A DNA stretch of 33,960 nt from WJLY01 sp964399265 (lineage in GTDB: Bacteria; Joyebacterota; Joyebacteria; Joyebacterales; Joyebacteraceae): contig CAYNQF010000018.1 in assembly GCA_964399265.1 (NCBI GenBank), positions 1 to 33,960 on the forward strand, read 5' to 3'. A program made the translations under genes and the position numbers. The notes under the pieces were generated by a model. It saw only the letters and a program-made list of their open reading frames with translations, was not told the origin of the DNA and searched no databases. Within the stretch, counting starts at the first letter, position 1; the number at the start of each line of letters is the position of its first letter. Shown here piece after piece: positions 7,587 to 13,554 of this stretch.

Positions 7587-7600
7587 CCGGTCTCTCAGGT

Positions 7601-7618
7601 GGTTGCTATATCGCAACC
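7601..7618 (+). promoter_or_regulatory. Proximal upstream activator dyad (GGTTGC-N6-GCAACC)
   Basis: A perfect 6-bp dyad with spacer TATATC, about 130 bp upstream of the predicted sigma-54 start. Spacing to the distal copy is 31 bp centre to centre, putting both on the same DNA face. Confidence 0.7.
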
Positions 7619-7714
7619 ATCTGGAACCATCCCGCCTTTACCCACCACCTGGAAGCCAGCTGTAACTCACTGTATATAGGTCACTTATCATCAGCTGTGG
7701 TCCGCGGCGGGGAG

Positions 7715-7731
7715 TGGCACGGCGGGTGCAT
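7715..7731 (+). promoter_or_regulatory. Sigma-54 (RpoN) -24/-12 promoter
   Basis: TGGCACG-N4-GTGCAT: the invariant GG (7716-7717) and GC (7728-7729) are exactly 10 bp apart, and TGGCACG matches the -24 consensus fully; the only deviation is G for T at the start of the -12 box. The predicted start near 7740 precedes a GGAGG site and the ATG at 7753. An in-frame GTG at 7714 lies inside this promoter, so translation cannot start there from this transcript. Confidence 0.85.
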
Positions 7732-7752
7732 TGGTGCGTGGGCGGAGGCGTG

Positions 7753-8151
7753 ATGATCGTAGGGATCACAACATGGGGCGACAGAGTGTCGCCTGTGCTC
7801 GACGCGGCAGAACGGCTTGTCATCTTCAGGTCCGGGCCGTGCGCCGGCGAGAGACGCGCGGTCGACCTGTCGGGGCGGTGCGCCGGCGGGGAACGAGCGG
7901 TTGACCTTTCCGGGTTGTCGGTGTGGCAGCGGGCGGCTGCCATCGAGGCAGCGGGGGTCGATGTCCTGATATGCGGCGCCGTGACGACTCGACTCCTGGG
8001 TGCGCTCACGGGTTCCGGAGTGACGGTGGTCCCCTGGGTATCGGGTCCGGTGAGCGAGATACTCCAGGCCTTCAGCTGCGGTCGTTTGGACGAGAGGTTC
8101 AGCATGCCGGGGTGCGGAAGGGGCAGACGACGGTCAAGGAGGGGACGATGA
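7753..8151 (+). CDS. NifX/NifB-type iron-molybdenum cluster-binding protein (first Orp-like gene)
   Basis: 132 residues of the dinitrogenase Fe-Mo cofactor fold (RNase H-like). The family pattern is clear: an N-terminal strand (MIVGITTWGDRVSPVLDAAE), VDVLICGAV, a PWVSGPV segment, and a C-terminal MPGCGRGRRR tail. In related orange proteins this fold holds a Mo-Cu-S cluster; here the cargo is unknown. A 13-residue in-frame tandem duplication (CAGERRAVDLSG-type units, about residues 27-52) sits in the variable loop. It is the first gene of the sigma-54 operon and overlaps the next gene by ATGA. Confidence 0.82.
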   Translation: MIVGITTWGDRVSPVLDAAERLVIFRSGPCAGERRAVDLSGRCAGGERAVDLSGLSVWQRAAAIEAAGVDVLICGAVTTRLLGALTGSGVTVVPWVSGPVSEILQAFSCGRLDERFSMPGCGRGRRRSRRGR

Positions 8152-8510
8152 GAGTAGCGGTGACGTCGACGGGCCCGGACACGGCGAGCCAGGTCGACCC
8201 GAGGTTTGGCAGAGCCGACTGGTTCGTGGTCGTCGACACGTCGAGCGGACAGATCAAGGCGATCGACAACTCGGCCGGGGCGGATGCCAGGTCTGGAGCA
8301 GGTGTGCAGGCGGCGCAGGCGGTGGTGGGCGAGGGCGTCGAGTACGTGCTGACAGGGCACTGCGGTCCGAACGCCTTCAGGACGCTCGACGCCGCCGGCG
8401 TAAAGGTCGTGGTCGACGTGAAGGGAACGGTCGAGCAGGCGATAGACATGTTGAAGTCGGGTGACCTGAAACCGGTGGCGGGTCCGAACGTGCAGGGGCA
8501 CGCCGGCTAG
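8148..8510 (+). CDS. NifX-type cofactor-binding protein (second Orp-like gene)
   Basis: 120 residues. A single dinitrogenase Fe-Mo cofactor domain with the conserved DPRFGRADWF segment and the GHCGPNAFRTL loop, a usual cysteine/histidine metal or cluster position in this family. It starts within the previous stop codon (ATGA) behind a strong AAGGAGGGG site, indicating translational coupling. Probably a partner or carrier in the same cluster-assembly complex as the adjoining MinD/Mrp ATPases. The cluster type cannot be read from the sequence. Confidence 0.87.
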   Translation: MRVAVTSTGPDTASQVDPRFGRADWFVVVDTSSGQIKAIDNSAGADARSGAGVQAAQAVVGEGVEYVLTGHCGPNAFRTLDAAGVKVVVDVKGTVEQAIDMLKSGDLKPVAGPNVQGHAG

Positions 8511-8586
8511 CTACTGACACGTTCCGGTCGTTGCGCTCGAAGTTGCAGGAGTCGGATCGACCGGCACGACGAAAGGAGGCGGCAAG

Positions 8587-8952
8587 ATGCCGCGCGGAGA
8601 CAGAACGGGACCGATGGGATACGGCCCGATGACAGGAAGAGGCGCCGGGTACTGCACCGGCAACGGAATGCCCGGATACGCCAACCCTATGCCCGGCAGA
8701 GGTTACGGGAGGCGGGGCGGCTTCGGCGGGCACGGAAGGGGCTGGAGACACGGCTTCTACGCCACCGGGATGCCCGGATGGGCACGCTTCGGCTGGGTCG
8801 GCCCGCAGTATGCGGCGCCCTACCCGCCGGTCGTGGAACCGGCGGCCGGAGACGAGACGGACGTGCTTCGCGAGCAGGCCGAGTACCTGAAGGAGGCGCT
8901 CGCGGACGTCGAGAAGCGGCTGTCCGAACTCGAGTCGGGTGGCGGCGAGTAG
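8587..8952 (+). CDS. DUF5320-type Gly/Met-rich small protein
   Basis: 121 residues. The N-terminal part is low-complexity and rich in Gly, Met, Pro and Arg, with the family signature MPRGDRTGPMGYGP followed by MTGRGAGYC and further PGRG units. The C-terminus (about 90-118) is a short acidic coiled-coil helix (LREQAEYLKEALADVEKRL). Such DUF5320 proteins commonly accompany NifX and Mrp ATPase genes; their function is not established. The start has GAAAGGAGGCGG upstream. A 76-bp gap from the previous gene and 12 bp to the next keep it in the operon. Confidence 0.8.
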   Translation: MPRGDRTGPMGYGPMTGRGAGYCTGNGMPGYANPMPGRGYGRRGGFGGHGRGWRHGFYATGMPGWARFGWVGPQYAAPYPPVVEPAAGDETDVLREQAEYLKEALADVEKRLSELESGGGE

Positions 8953-8964
8953 CCGAGTGACGAG

Positions 8965-9834
8965 ATGCGAATAGCCGTTGCCAGCGGAAAGGGGGGGACG
9001 GGGAAGACGACGATCGCGACCGGCCTCGCGGTGGAGTTCGCGGCGCTCGGGAAGAGCACGACCTACTTCGATTGCGACGTCGAGGCGCCGAACGGCGACA
9101 TCTTCCTACGTCCCTCTCTCGACACGTCCGAGCCCGTCGAGGTACAGGTTCCTGTCTTCGACATGGACGCCTGCACGTCCTGTGGCAGATGCTGCGAGGC
9201 ATGCCGCTACAACGCGCTGGCGTGCATCAAGGACCGCGTGCTCACCTTTCACGAGATGTGCCACGGGTGCGGCGTATGCTCGCTCGTGTGCCCTGCTGGT
9301 GCGGTGAGCTACCGACCCAGGAGGGTCGGTACCATCGACCAGGGTTGGGCCGGGGCCGTGCGGTTCGTGCAGGGGAGGCTCGACGTGGGAGAGGCGATGG
9401 CGACCCCGGTCGTCCGCTCTCTCAAGTCCCGCGTGACCAAGGACGGCGTGACGGTTCTGGACTCGCCGCCCGGGGCGTCGTGTCCCGTCGTTGAGACGAT
9501 CAGAGATAGCGACCGGGTCGTTCTGGTGACCGAGCCCACGCCGTTCGGGCTCAACGACCTCAGGATCGCGGTGGAGACCGTTCGCAAGCTTGGCCTGCCG
9601 GTGGGGGTCGTCATCAACAGAACCGGAATCGGCGATTCTCGCGTGGTCGAATACTGCGCCGCCGAGGGCCTGCGCGTCTATGCCGCCATACCGGACGACA
9701 GGAGGATCGCGGAGGCGTACGCACGCGGTGTTCTTCCGGGAAGTGTCTCAGTGGAGTTCCGCGAGGCTCTGAGCCGTCTGGCCGGGGAGCTTCTCGAACC
9801 CAACGGAAGGTCGTGGTCAGGAGGCACGGGCTGA
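8965..9834 (+). CDS. MinD-type ATPase with inserted two-cluster ferredoxin domain (first)
   Basis: 289 residues. A deviant Walker A GKGGTGKTT (8-16) starts a ParA/MinD fold. A ferredoxin domain is inserted at about 65-112 with two cluster motifs: C70, C73, C76 and C80 (extra C77), and C99, C102, C105 and C109. The MinD fold then resumes with VLDSPPGASCP (switch/Walker B) and VTEPTPFGLNDL. These are the features of the paired iron-sulfur MinD ATPases of orange-protein clusters, thought to handle Fe-S or Mo-Cu-S cluster transfer. The ATG at 8965 has only a weak ribosome-binding site. It overlaps the next gene by up to 22 nt. Confidence 0.9.
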   Translation: MRIAVASGKGGTGKTTIATGLAVEFAALGKSTTYFDCDVEAPNGDIFLRPSLDTSEPVEVQVPVFDMDACTSCGRCCEACRYNALACIKDRVLTFHEMCHGCGVCSLVCPAGAVSYRPRRVGTIDQGWAGAVRFVQGRLDVGEAMATPVVRSLKSRVTKDGVTVLDSPPGASCPVVETIRDSDRVVLVTEPTPFGLNDLRIAVETVRKLGLPVGVVINRTGIGDSRVVEYCAAEGLRVYAAIPDDRRIAEAYARGVLPGSVSVEFREALSRLAGELLEPNGRSWSGGTG

Positions 9835-10790
9835 AGGAACTCGTGGTAGTGAGCGGAAAGGGCGGGACCGGCAAGACGAGCGTAGCGGCCTCGTTCGCGG
9901 CTCTCGCGGCCGACAAGGTCGTCGCCGACTGCGACGTCGACGCCGCGGACCTGTATCTCGTTCTGGCGCCCGTCGAGGAGCGCTCGGAACCCTTCGTCGG
10001 CGGCTCGAAGGCGACAATAGACGCGGCGGTATGTACGGGCTGCGGACGGTGCGAGGAAGTGTGCCGCTTCGCCGCCATCCGCACGGCGACATCGGACGAT
10101 CACGATGCCGGTCATGACGGGGCCATCGGCCACGGCGCCGCCTCGCAGGCGGCCGTTCGCACGGTTGACGCTTTCGCGTGCGAGGGTTGCGGTGCCTGCG
10201 AGATCGTTTGCCCGGAAGGGGCGGCGAGACTCGAAGAGGTCGTGAGCGGCGAGCTCTTCATATCGGGATCCAGACTGGGGCCGTTCGTTCATGCGAAGCT
10301 GGGCATAGCCGAGGAGAACTCGGGGAAGCTCGTGACGCGCGTCCGGGCAGAGGCGCGCAGAGTGTCCGCCGAAGAGAGGCTGGACCTCGTCATCATCGAT
10401 GGGTCGCCCGGGATCGGATGCCCCGTGATCGCGTCCCTGACTGGAGCGTCCCTGGCGCTAATCGTGACCGAGCCAACTCTGTCGGGATTCCACGACATGA
10501 AGCGTGTGGCCGACGTCGCGATCTCTCTGCGCACGCCGGTGGCCGTGTGCGTCAACAAGTGGGACCTGAACCCCGACGTGGCCGAGTCCATGAAAGAGTG
10601 GTGTGCCGGAAGGGACCTTCCACTGGTCGGTCGGATGCCCTACGATAGTGAGGTGAGCGCCGCGCAGGTACGCGGCCTCTCGGTCGTGGAGCACTCGAAC
10701 GGGCCCGCGGCGCGAGCCATCAGGGACATCTGGAGCGTCGTGGCTGGAATGCTGGGCGTGGAGGAAGGAAGGTCCGATGGGGACGGATGA
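9813..10790 (+). CDS. MinD-type ATPase with inserted two-cluster ferredoxin domain (second)
   Basis: 325 residues from GTG 9813; homologous to the preceding gene. Walker A GKGGTGKTS, a ferredoxin insert with two CxxCxxCxxxC motifs (CTGCGRCEEVC and CEGCGACEIVC) split by a His/Asp-rich loop (DDHDAGHDGAIGHG), then IIDGSPGIGCPV and VTEPTLSGFHD. The loop is unusual and could bind metal. Start choice is open: GTG 9813 has only GGAAGG 2 nt away, while CTG 9831 lies 6 nt after AGGAGG and overlaps the upstream stop (CTGA). It probably forms a heterodimer with the first ATPase, by analogy to paired family members. Confidence 0.88.
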   Translation: MVRRHGLKELVVVSGKGGTGKTSVAASFAALAADKVVADCDVDAADLYLVLAPVEERSEPFVGGSKATIDAAVCTGCGRCEEVCRFAAIRTATSDDHDAGHDGAIGHGAASQAAVRTVDAFACEGCGACEIVCPEGAARLEEVVSGELFISGSRLGPFVHAKLGIAEENSGKLVTRVRAEARRVSAEERLDLVIIDGSPGIGCPVIASLTGASLALIVTEPTLSGFHDMKRVADVAISLRTPVAVCVNKWDLNPDVAESMKEWCAGRDLPLVGRMPYDSEVSAAQVRGLSVVEHSNGPAARAIRDIWSVVAGMLGVEEGRSDGDG

Positions 10791-11715
10791 GAAGAAGTGC
10801 GAAGACTGCTCGTCGACGTCGTGCTCGGCGAGAGCGCGTAAGGACGGCGAGAGCGACAAGGACTTCCAGGAGCGGCAGATCCTGGCTCAGAGGATGTGCG
10901 GCATCAAGCACAAGATCCTCATCCTCTCCGGAAAGGGAGGCGTCGGCAAGAGCACGGTAGCCGCTACGCTGGCTCTCGCGCTGTCGCGGGCCGGGAGGAA
11001 GGTCGGCCTGCTCGACATAGACCTGCACGGACCGAGCATCCCGAGGTTGCTGGGGCTGACTGAGGCGAGGGCGACCGGCACGGAAGGTTCGATCAACCCT
11101 GTCGTCGCTGCCGACGGCCTCCGCGTGATGTCGATGGGGTTCCTGCTGCCGAACAGGGACGACGCTCTGATCTGGAGGGGTCCCCTCAAGTACGGCATGA
11201 TCAAGCAGTTCCTGAGGGACGTGGAGTGGGGCGAACTCGATTATCTCATTGTGGATTCGCCTCCGGGAACCGGCGACGAGCCGCTCTCGATCGGCCAGCT
11301 GATAGAGGACGCTGACGGGGCGGTCCTGGTGACGACCCCGCAGGCGCTCTCGGTGAGCGACGTCAGGAAGTCGGTCAACTTCACGCGGCAGCTTAATCTC
11401 CCGGTCCTGGGGGTGGTCGAGAACATGAGCGGATTCGTCTGCCCCGACTGCGGAACGAAGGTCGACGTTTTCGGGGCCGGAGGCGGGGAGGCGATGGCGT
11501 CAGACATGGGCGTGCCCTTCCTGGGTTCGATACCGATAGACCCTGCCATGGTGCCCGCGGGAGACAGCGGAGACCTCTCCGCATACTTGGCGGGGGGCAC
11601 TCCTGGAGCCAGTGCCTTCAAGGAACTCGTTGACAGGTTGGTCGGCCTGGTCGAGCAGGGCGGAGGAAGGCCGGCTGGGGAGGCCGACGGCGAATCGGAG
11701 GAGCGGAATGACTGA
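10777..11715 (+). CDS. Mrp/NBP35-type Fe-S cluster carrier ATPase
   Basis: 312 residues. The N-terminus has a Cys motif CEDCSSTSC (NBP35-like), then Walker A SGKGGVGKST, LLDIDLHGPS, the family signature WRGPLK, VDSPPGTGDEP, and NMSGFVCPDCG, whose CxxC holds the bridging cluster in Mrp/ApbC dimers. The role is scaffold or transfer of [4Fe-4S] clusters. The ATG at 10777 follows GGAGGAAGGAAGG and overlaps the preceding gene by 14 nt. With the two ferredoxin-MinD ATPases it makes three P-loop ATPases in a row, as in orange-protein clusters. Confidence 0.92.
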   Translation: MGTDEKKCEDCSSTSCSARARKDGESDKDFQERQILAQRMCGIKHKILILSGKGGVGKSTVAATLALALSRAGRKVGLLDIDLHGPSIPRLLGLTEARATGTEGSINPVVAADGLRVMSMGFLLPNRDDALIWRGPLKYGMIKQFLRDVEWGELDYLIVDSPPGTGDEPLSIGQLIEDADGAVLVTTPQALSVSDVRKSVNFTRQLNLPVLGVVENMSGFVCPDCGTKVDVFGAGGGEAMASDMGVPFLGSIPIDPAMVPAGDSGDLSAYLAGGTPGASAFKELVDRLVGLVEQGGGRPAGEADGESEERND

Positions 11716-12094
11716 CGAGAAGGGCAATGTGAACGAGGCCGGGGGCGGAGAGGGCCGTAGGATAGCTGTGCCTGTGGCGGGAGGTGTGGTGGCCGAGCAC
11801 TTCGGGCACTGTGAGGAGTTCGCCATCTTCAACACCGACCCAGGCTGCACCAGGATCGACGGGGTAACGACGGTGCCTGCGCCGCCGCATCAGCCGGGTT
11901 TGTTGCCCGAATGGCTCAAGGGCCTGGGCGTCAACGTCGTGATAGCCGGGGGGATGGGGCAGCGGGCCAGGGATCTCTTCCAGGCACACTCGATCGACGT
12001 GGCGACGGGGGCCGGCGGGTCCGAGGCCCGAGAGGCGGCTCAGGCGTATCTGGACGGCACGCTGGAGGGTGGAGCGAATCCCTGCGATCACTAG
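11708..12094 (+). CDS. NifX-type cofactor-binding protein (third Orp-like gene)
   Basis: 128 residues, with a hydrophilic 17-residue N-terminal extension before the dinitrogenase Fe-Mo cofactor domain (RRIAVPVAGG). Diagnostic features are EHFGHCEEF, a His/Cys motif conserved in this subgroup, and IAGGMGQRARDLF near the middle. The ATG at 11708 overlaps the Mrp gene by 8 nt and has GGAGGAGCGG upstream. It is the last gene of the sigma-54 operon, followed by a hairpin at 12149-12171. Cluster or cofactor specificity is unknown. Confidence 0.88.
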   Translation: MTDEKGNVNEAGGGEGRRIAVPVAGGVVAEHFGHCEEFAIFNTDPGCTRIDGVTTVPAPPHQPGLLPEWLKGLGVNVVIAGGMGQRARDLFQAHSIDVATGAGGSEAREAAQAYLDGTLEGGANPCDH

Positions 12095-12148
12095 TGGCGG
12101 TACGATCGGTCGCGTAGCGCGGCAGCGTGACCATCAGTGATACCAGGA

Positions 12149-12171
12149 ACGGTGGCTCCGCGAGCCACCGT
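12149..12171 (+). terminator. Hairpin behind the NifX/MinD operon
   Basis: A perfect 10-bp stem ACGGTGGCTC/GAGCCACCGT with a 3-nt loop, 54 bp after the last stop. No T-tract follows on the plus strand, so termination strength is uncertain. Confidence 0.5.
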
Positions 12172-12186
12172 GACAACTGAGAAGAA

Positions 12187-12215
12187 GACGGACGCCGACA
12201 TGATCGGCGCCCGTC
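12187..12215 (-). terminator. Intrinsic terminator behind the Cys-rich lipoprotein gene
   Basis: A 12-bp stem with one mismatch (arms 12187-12198 and 12204-12215, 5-nt loop). On the minus strand it is followed by ttcttctc, a good T-rich tail. It lies 22 bp after the minus-strand stop at 12238. Confidence 0.7.
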
Positions 12216-12237
12216 TCACATTCCGTCTCAGGCTCTC

Positions 12238-12774
12238 CTACGAAGCCTCGCCGCTACTCGGACATGTCCCCAGGGCGTCGCACGCCTTCGGGCATGTTGT
12301 CGTCGGCGTCTCCGCGGAGGTCGCACCTGCCGTCTCGGCGGGCTTCGCTGCGCGAGGACAGCTGCCGCTCTGTGCGGCGGGGCAGCTCTCCTCGTGTGCT
12401 GCCGGGCAGCTTCCGTCCAGGAGCGCAGGGCAGTCCGCGTCGTGCGCGCAGACTATCGTTCCGTCAGCCGCTTCGACCTTCTCGCAGCTGCAACCTTCGG
12501 GGCACTCCTGACCCTCGGTGGCGTACGGGCACGTGGGCGTCTCCGCCTTCGTATCGGCCTCGACCACCTCCGTTCCCTCCATGGCCGGGCATCCGGCGCA
12601 GTCGGGGCTCGCGGCCGAGCAGACGGGGTCGCCCGGCTGCGTGCTCTGGGGACAGGTCGCGGTGGCCGACAACTGATCGGCCGCGTTGCCCTCGGCCCTG
12701 TTGTCGCAGCCGCACAGAAGACCCGCTGCGATGACAGCTGACGCGACGATGATGAGGGGGTACCTTCTGCTCAA
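12238..12774 (-). CDS. Cys-Pro-rich lipoprotein
   Basis: 178 residues of unknown function. The start is TTG at 12774, with AGGAGGT 5 nt upstream. The N-terminal hydrophobic helix ends in a lipobox LLCGC with C23 as the lipidation site and Asp at +2. The mature part has about 17 cysteines, ten of them in Cys-Pro pairs, separated by Ala/Thr/Glu-rich linkers without obvious globular domains. Such CP-rich chains suggest metal, haem or disulfide chemistry in the envelope, but no family is recognised. It converges with the NifX/MinD operon and has its own promoter (12856-12884) and terminator. Confidence 0.72.
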   Translation of the reverse strand: MSRRYPLIIVASAVIAAGLLCGCDNRAEGNAADQLSATATCPQSTQPGDPVCSAASPDCAGCPAMEGTEVVEADTKAETPTCPYATEGQECPEGCSCEKVEAADGTIVCAHDADCPALLDGSCPAAHEESCPAAQSGSCPRAAKPAETAGATSAETPTTTCPKACDALGTCPSSGEAS

Positions 12775-12855
12775 ACCGACCTCCTAGCGCGCCAGGGGAC
12801 GCGTGAGATGTGGCCGGCCTCGCCGGCCGGCTGGCTGCTGCTCGCCAATGTCACA

Positions 12856-12884
12856 AGTCTAAGTGTAACGGGTCGGAGAAGCAA
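12856..12884 (-). promoter_or_regulatory. Sigma-70-type promoter of the Cys-rich lipoprotein gene
   Basis: Minus strand: TTGCTT (12884-12879), 17-bp spacer, TAGACT (12861-12856). The leader of about 75 nt contains the GGCCGGC/GCCGGCC hairpin at 12812-12828. Confidence 0.5.
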
Positions 12885-12943
12885 CCGGCTGTCGGCGGGT
12901 CGGTCCGGGAAAGACACCTCGACCGTAGCCGGCGCCGGGCGGT

Positions 12944-12961
12944 CGTATCACCAGGGATACG
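12944..12961 (+). promoter_or_regulatory. CGTATC-N6-GATACG palindrome, copy 1
   Basis: Perfect 6-bp arms with a 6-bp spacer (ACCAGG). An identical-arm copy lies 66 bp downstream. The geometry is typical of a dimeric transcription-factor operator; the protein is unknown. Confidence 0.55.
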
Positions 12962-13009
12962 CAGTTAACTCGTTGATAGGCAACACGTTAGGCCTGGGGC
13001 GCCGGCGGG

Positions 13010-13027
13010 CGTATCGGAGATGATACG
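13010..13027 (+). promoter_or_regulatory. CGTATC-N6-GATACG palindrome, copy 2
   Basis: Same arms as copy 1 with an unrelated spacer (GGAGAT). Conserved arms with a divergent spacer of fixed length argue for protein recognition rather than simple duplication. Confidence 0.55.
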
Positions 13028-13036
13028 GTTCACGGA

Positions 13037-13060
13037 GGCGCTGACGGAGTCAGCGACGCC
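13037..13060 (+). repeat. Stem-loop inside the inverted-repeat element
   Basis: CGCTGAC/GTCAGCG arms (13039-13045 and 13049-13055) with a 3-nt gga loop, extendable by GG/CC outside. No T-tract follows, so a terminator role is not supported. Confidence 0.45.
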
Positions 13061-13185
13061 CGTGGGCAACGTAACGTGTTGTGGATAGACGAGTTAACGT
13101 CCAGTCGCATGGGGGGACCGTTCAGGAACGCGGGTTGCCCTATAGCCGGCAGGTAGGAGCGGGCTCAAGTGAGCCACTGCAAGTG

Positions 13186-13215
13186 CCGGCGCCGCCCGCG
13201 GCTGAGCGGCGCCGG
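13186..13215 (+). repeat. 9-bp stem in the leader of the small Cys protein gene
   Basis: CCGGCGCCG (13186-13194) pairs with CGGCGCCGG (13207-13215), 12-nt loop, ending 30 bp before the ribosome-binding site. It may be a leader RNA structure; no riboswitch class is recognised. Confidence 0.4.
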
Positions 13216-13257
13216 ACACCAACGGGCGGTTCAGCGCGCCGCCACGAGGAGGCCGGC

Positions 13258-13554
13258 ATGAAGACGGTGAAGAATCTGGACGACTGCAGGTACATCGGCG
13301 ACCGGACCACGACGATCGTGCATGATTCGTGGAACAGGGACAGCGAGCACTGCCTGCTCGACGAACTCGTGGACAGGGGCGACGCCGTGGGGTTCGACCC
13401 CGATACCCTCGAGCAGTCATTCTGGGAGGGGTTCGACTACTGCGACCACTGCTTCGGCAAGAGGGACCCTACTTCGCCCTACCGCGGCAAGTCCAGGGGC
13501 AGAGCCAGGAGCGGGAAGTCAAAAGCCTCGCTCGGCATGTCTCTCTCCGGGTAG
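13258..13554 (+). CDS. Small Cys-containing protein of unknown function (98 aa)
   Basis: The ATG at 13258 is chosen because GAGGAGG lies 5-6 nt upstream; a longer reading from 13081 would run through the inverted-repeat element and is implausible. The protein has C10, C32 and a CDHC pair (C62, C65) with H22, H31 and H64, suggesting one small zinc site. A highly basic tail (KSRGRARSGKSKAS) could contact nucleic acid. No family is recognised. Its last 36 bp overlap the 3' end of the convergent patatin gene. The structured upstream DNA suggests special regulation. Confidence 0.6.
   Translation: MKTVKNLDDCRYIGDRTTTIVHDSWNRDSEHCLLDELVDRGDAVGFDPDTLEQSFWEGFDYCDHCFGKRDPTSPYRGKSRGRARSGKSKASLGMSLSG

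Larger units (their letters stand above)
7482..7752. other. Regulatory intergenic region upstream of the NifX/MinD operon
   Basis: Non-coding. It contains two activator dyads (7571-7618) whose centres are 31 bp apart, about three helical turns, then roughly 100 bp of less GC-rich DNA, then the -24/-12 promoter at 7715-7731. The intervening DNA could be bent by a host factor, but I see no clear IHF consensus. Confidence 0.7.
12964..13098. repeat. 27-bp imperfect inverted repeat pair enclosing 81 bp
   Basis: Left unit 12964-12990 and right unit 13072-13098. Outer arms GTTAACTCGT/ACGAGTTAAC and inner arms CAACACGTTA/TAACGTGTTG match perfectly (20 of 20). The 7-bp cores differ and both contain GATAG in the same orientation (TGATAGG and TGGATAG). 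The enclosed 81 bp hold palindrome copy 2 and a stem-loop. It could be a paired operator, an invertible segment or a small mobile remnant. Confidence 0.7.
12775..13257. other. 483-bp highly structured non-coding region
   Basis: No convincing gene on either strand. It carries a GGCCGGC hairpin (12812-12828), the minus-strand promoter of the lipoprotein gene (12856-12884), two CGTATC-N6-GATACG palindromes (12944-12961 and 13010-13027), a 27-bp inverted repeat pair (12964-12990 and 13072-13098), a stem-loop between them (13037-13060), and a 9-bp stem (13186-13215) before the next gene. Confidence 0.75.

Noticed and set aside
7474..7665. A 63-codon frame downstream of the activator gene
   Set aside because: It runs through the activator dyads, has no ribosome-binding site, and its composition is not protein-like.
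12987..12993. GTTAGGC, the usual core of integron attC sites, at the inner edge of the left inverted unit
   Set aside because: No matching RYYYAAC partner is found at the expected position of the other arm, and there is no integrase or cassette array in the window.
12964..13098. Possible miniature transposon (27-bp terminal inverted repeats)
   Set aside because: No target-site duplication flanks the repeats (cgca versus gtcc) and no second copy was noticed in the window. It is kept as an unexplained repeat.
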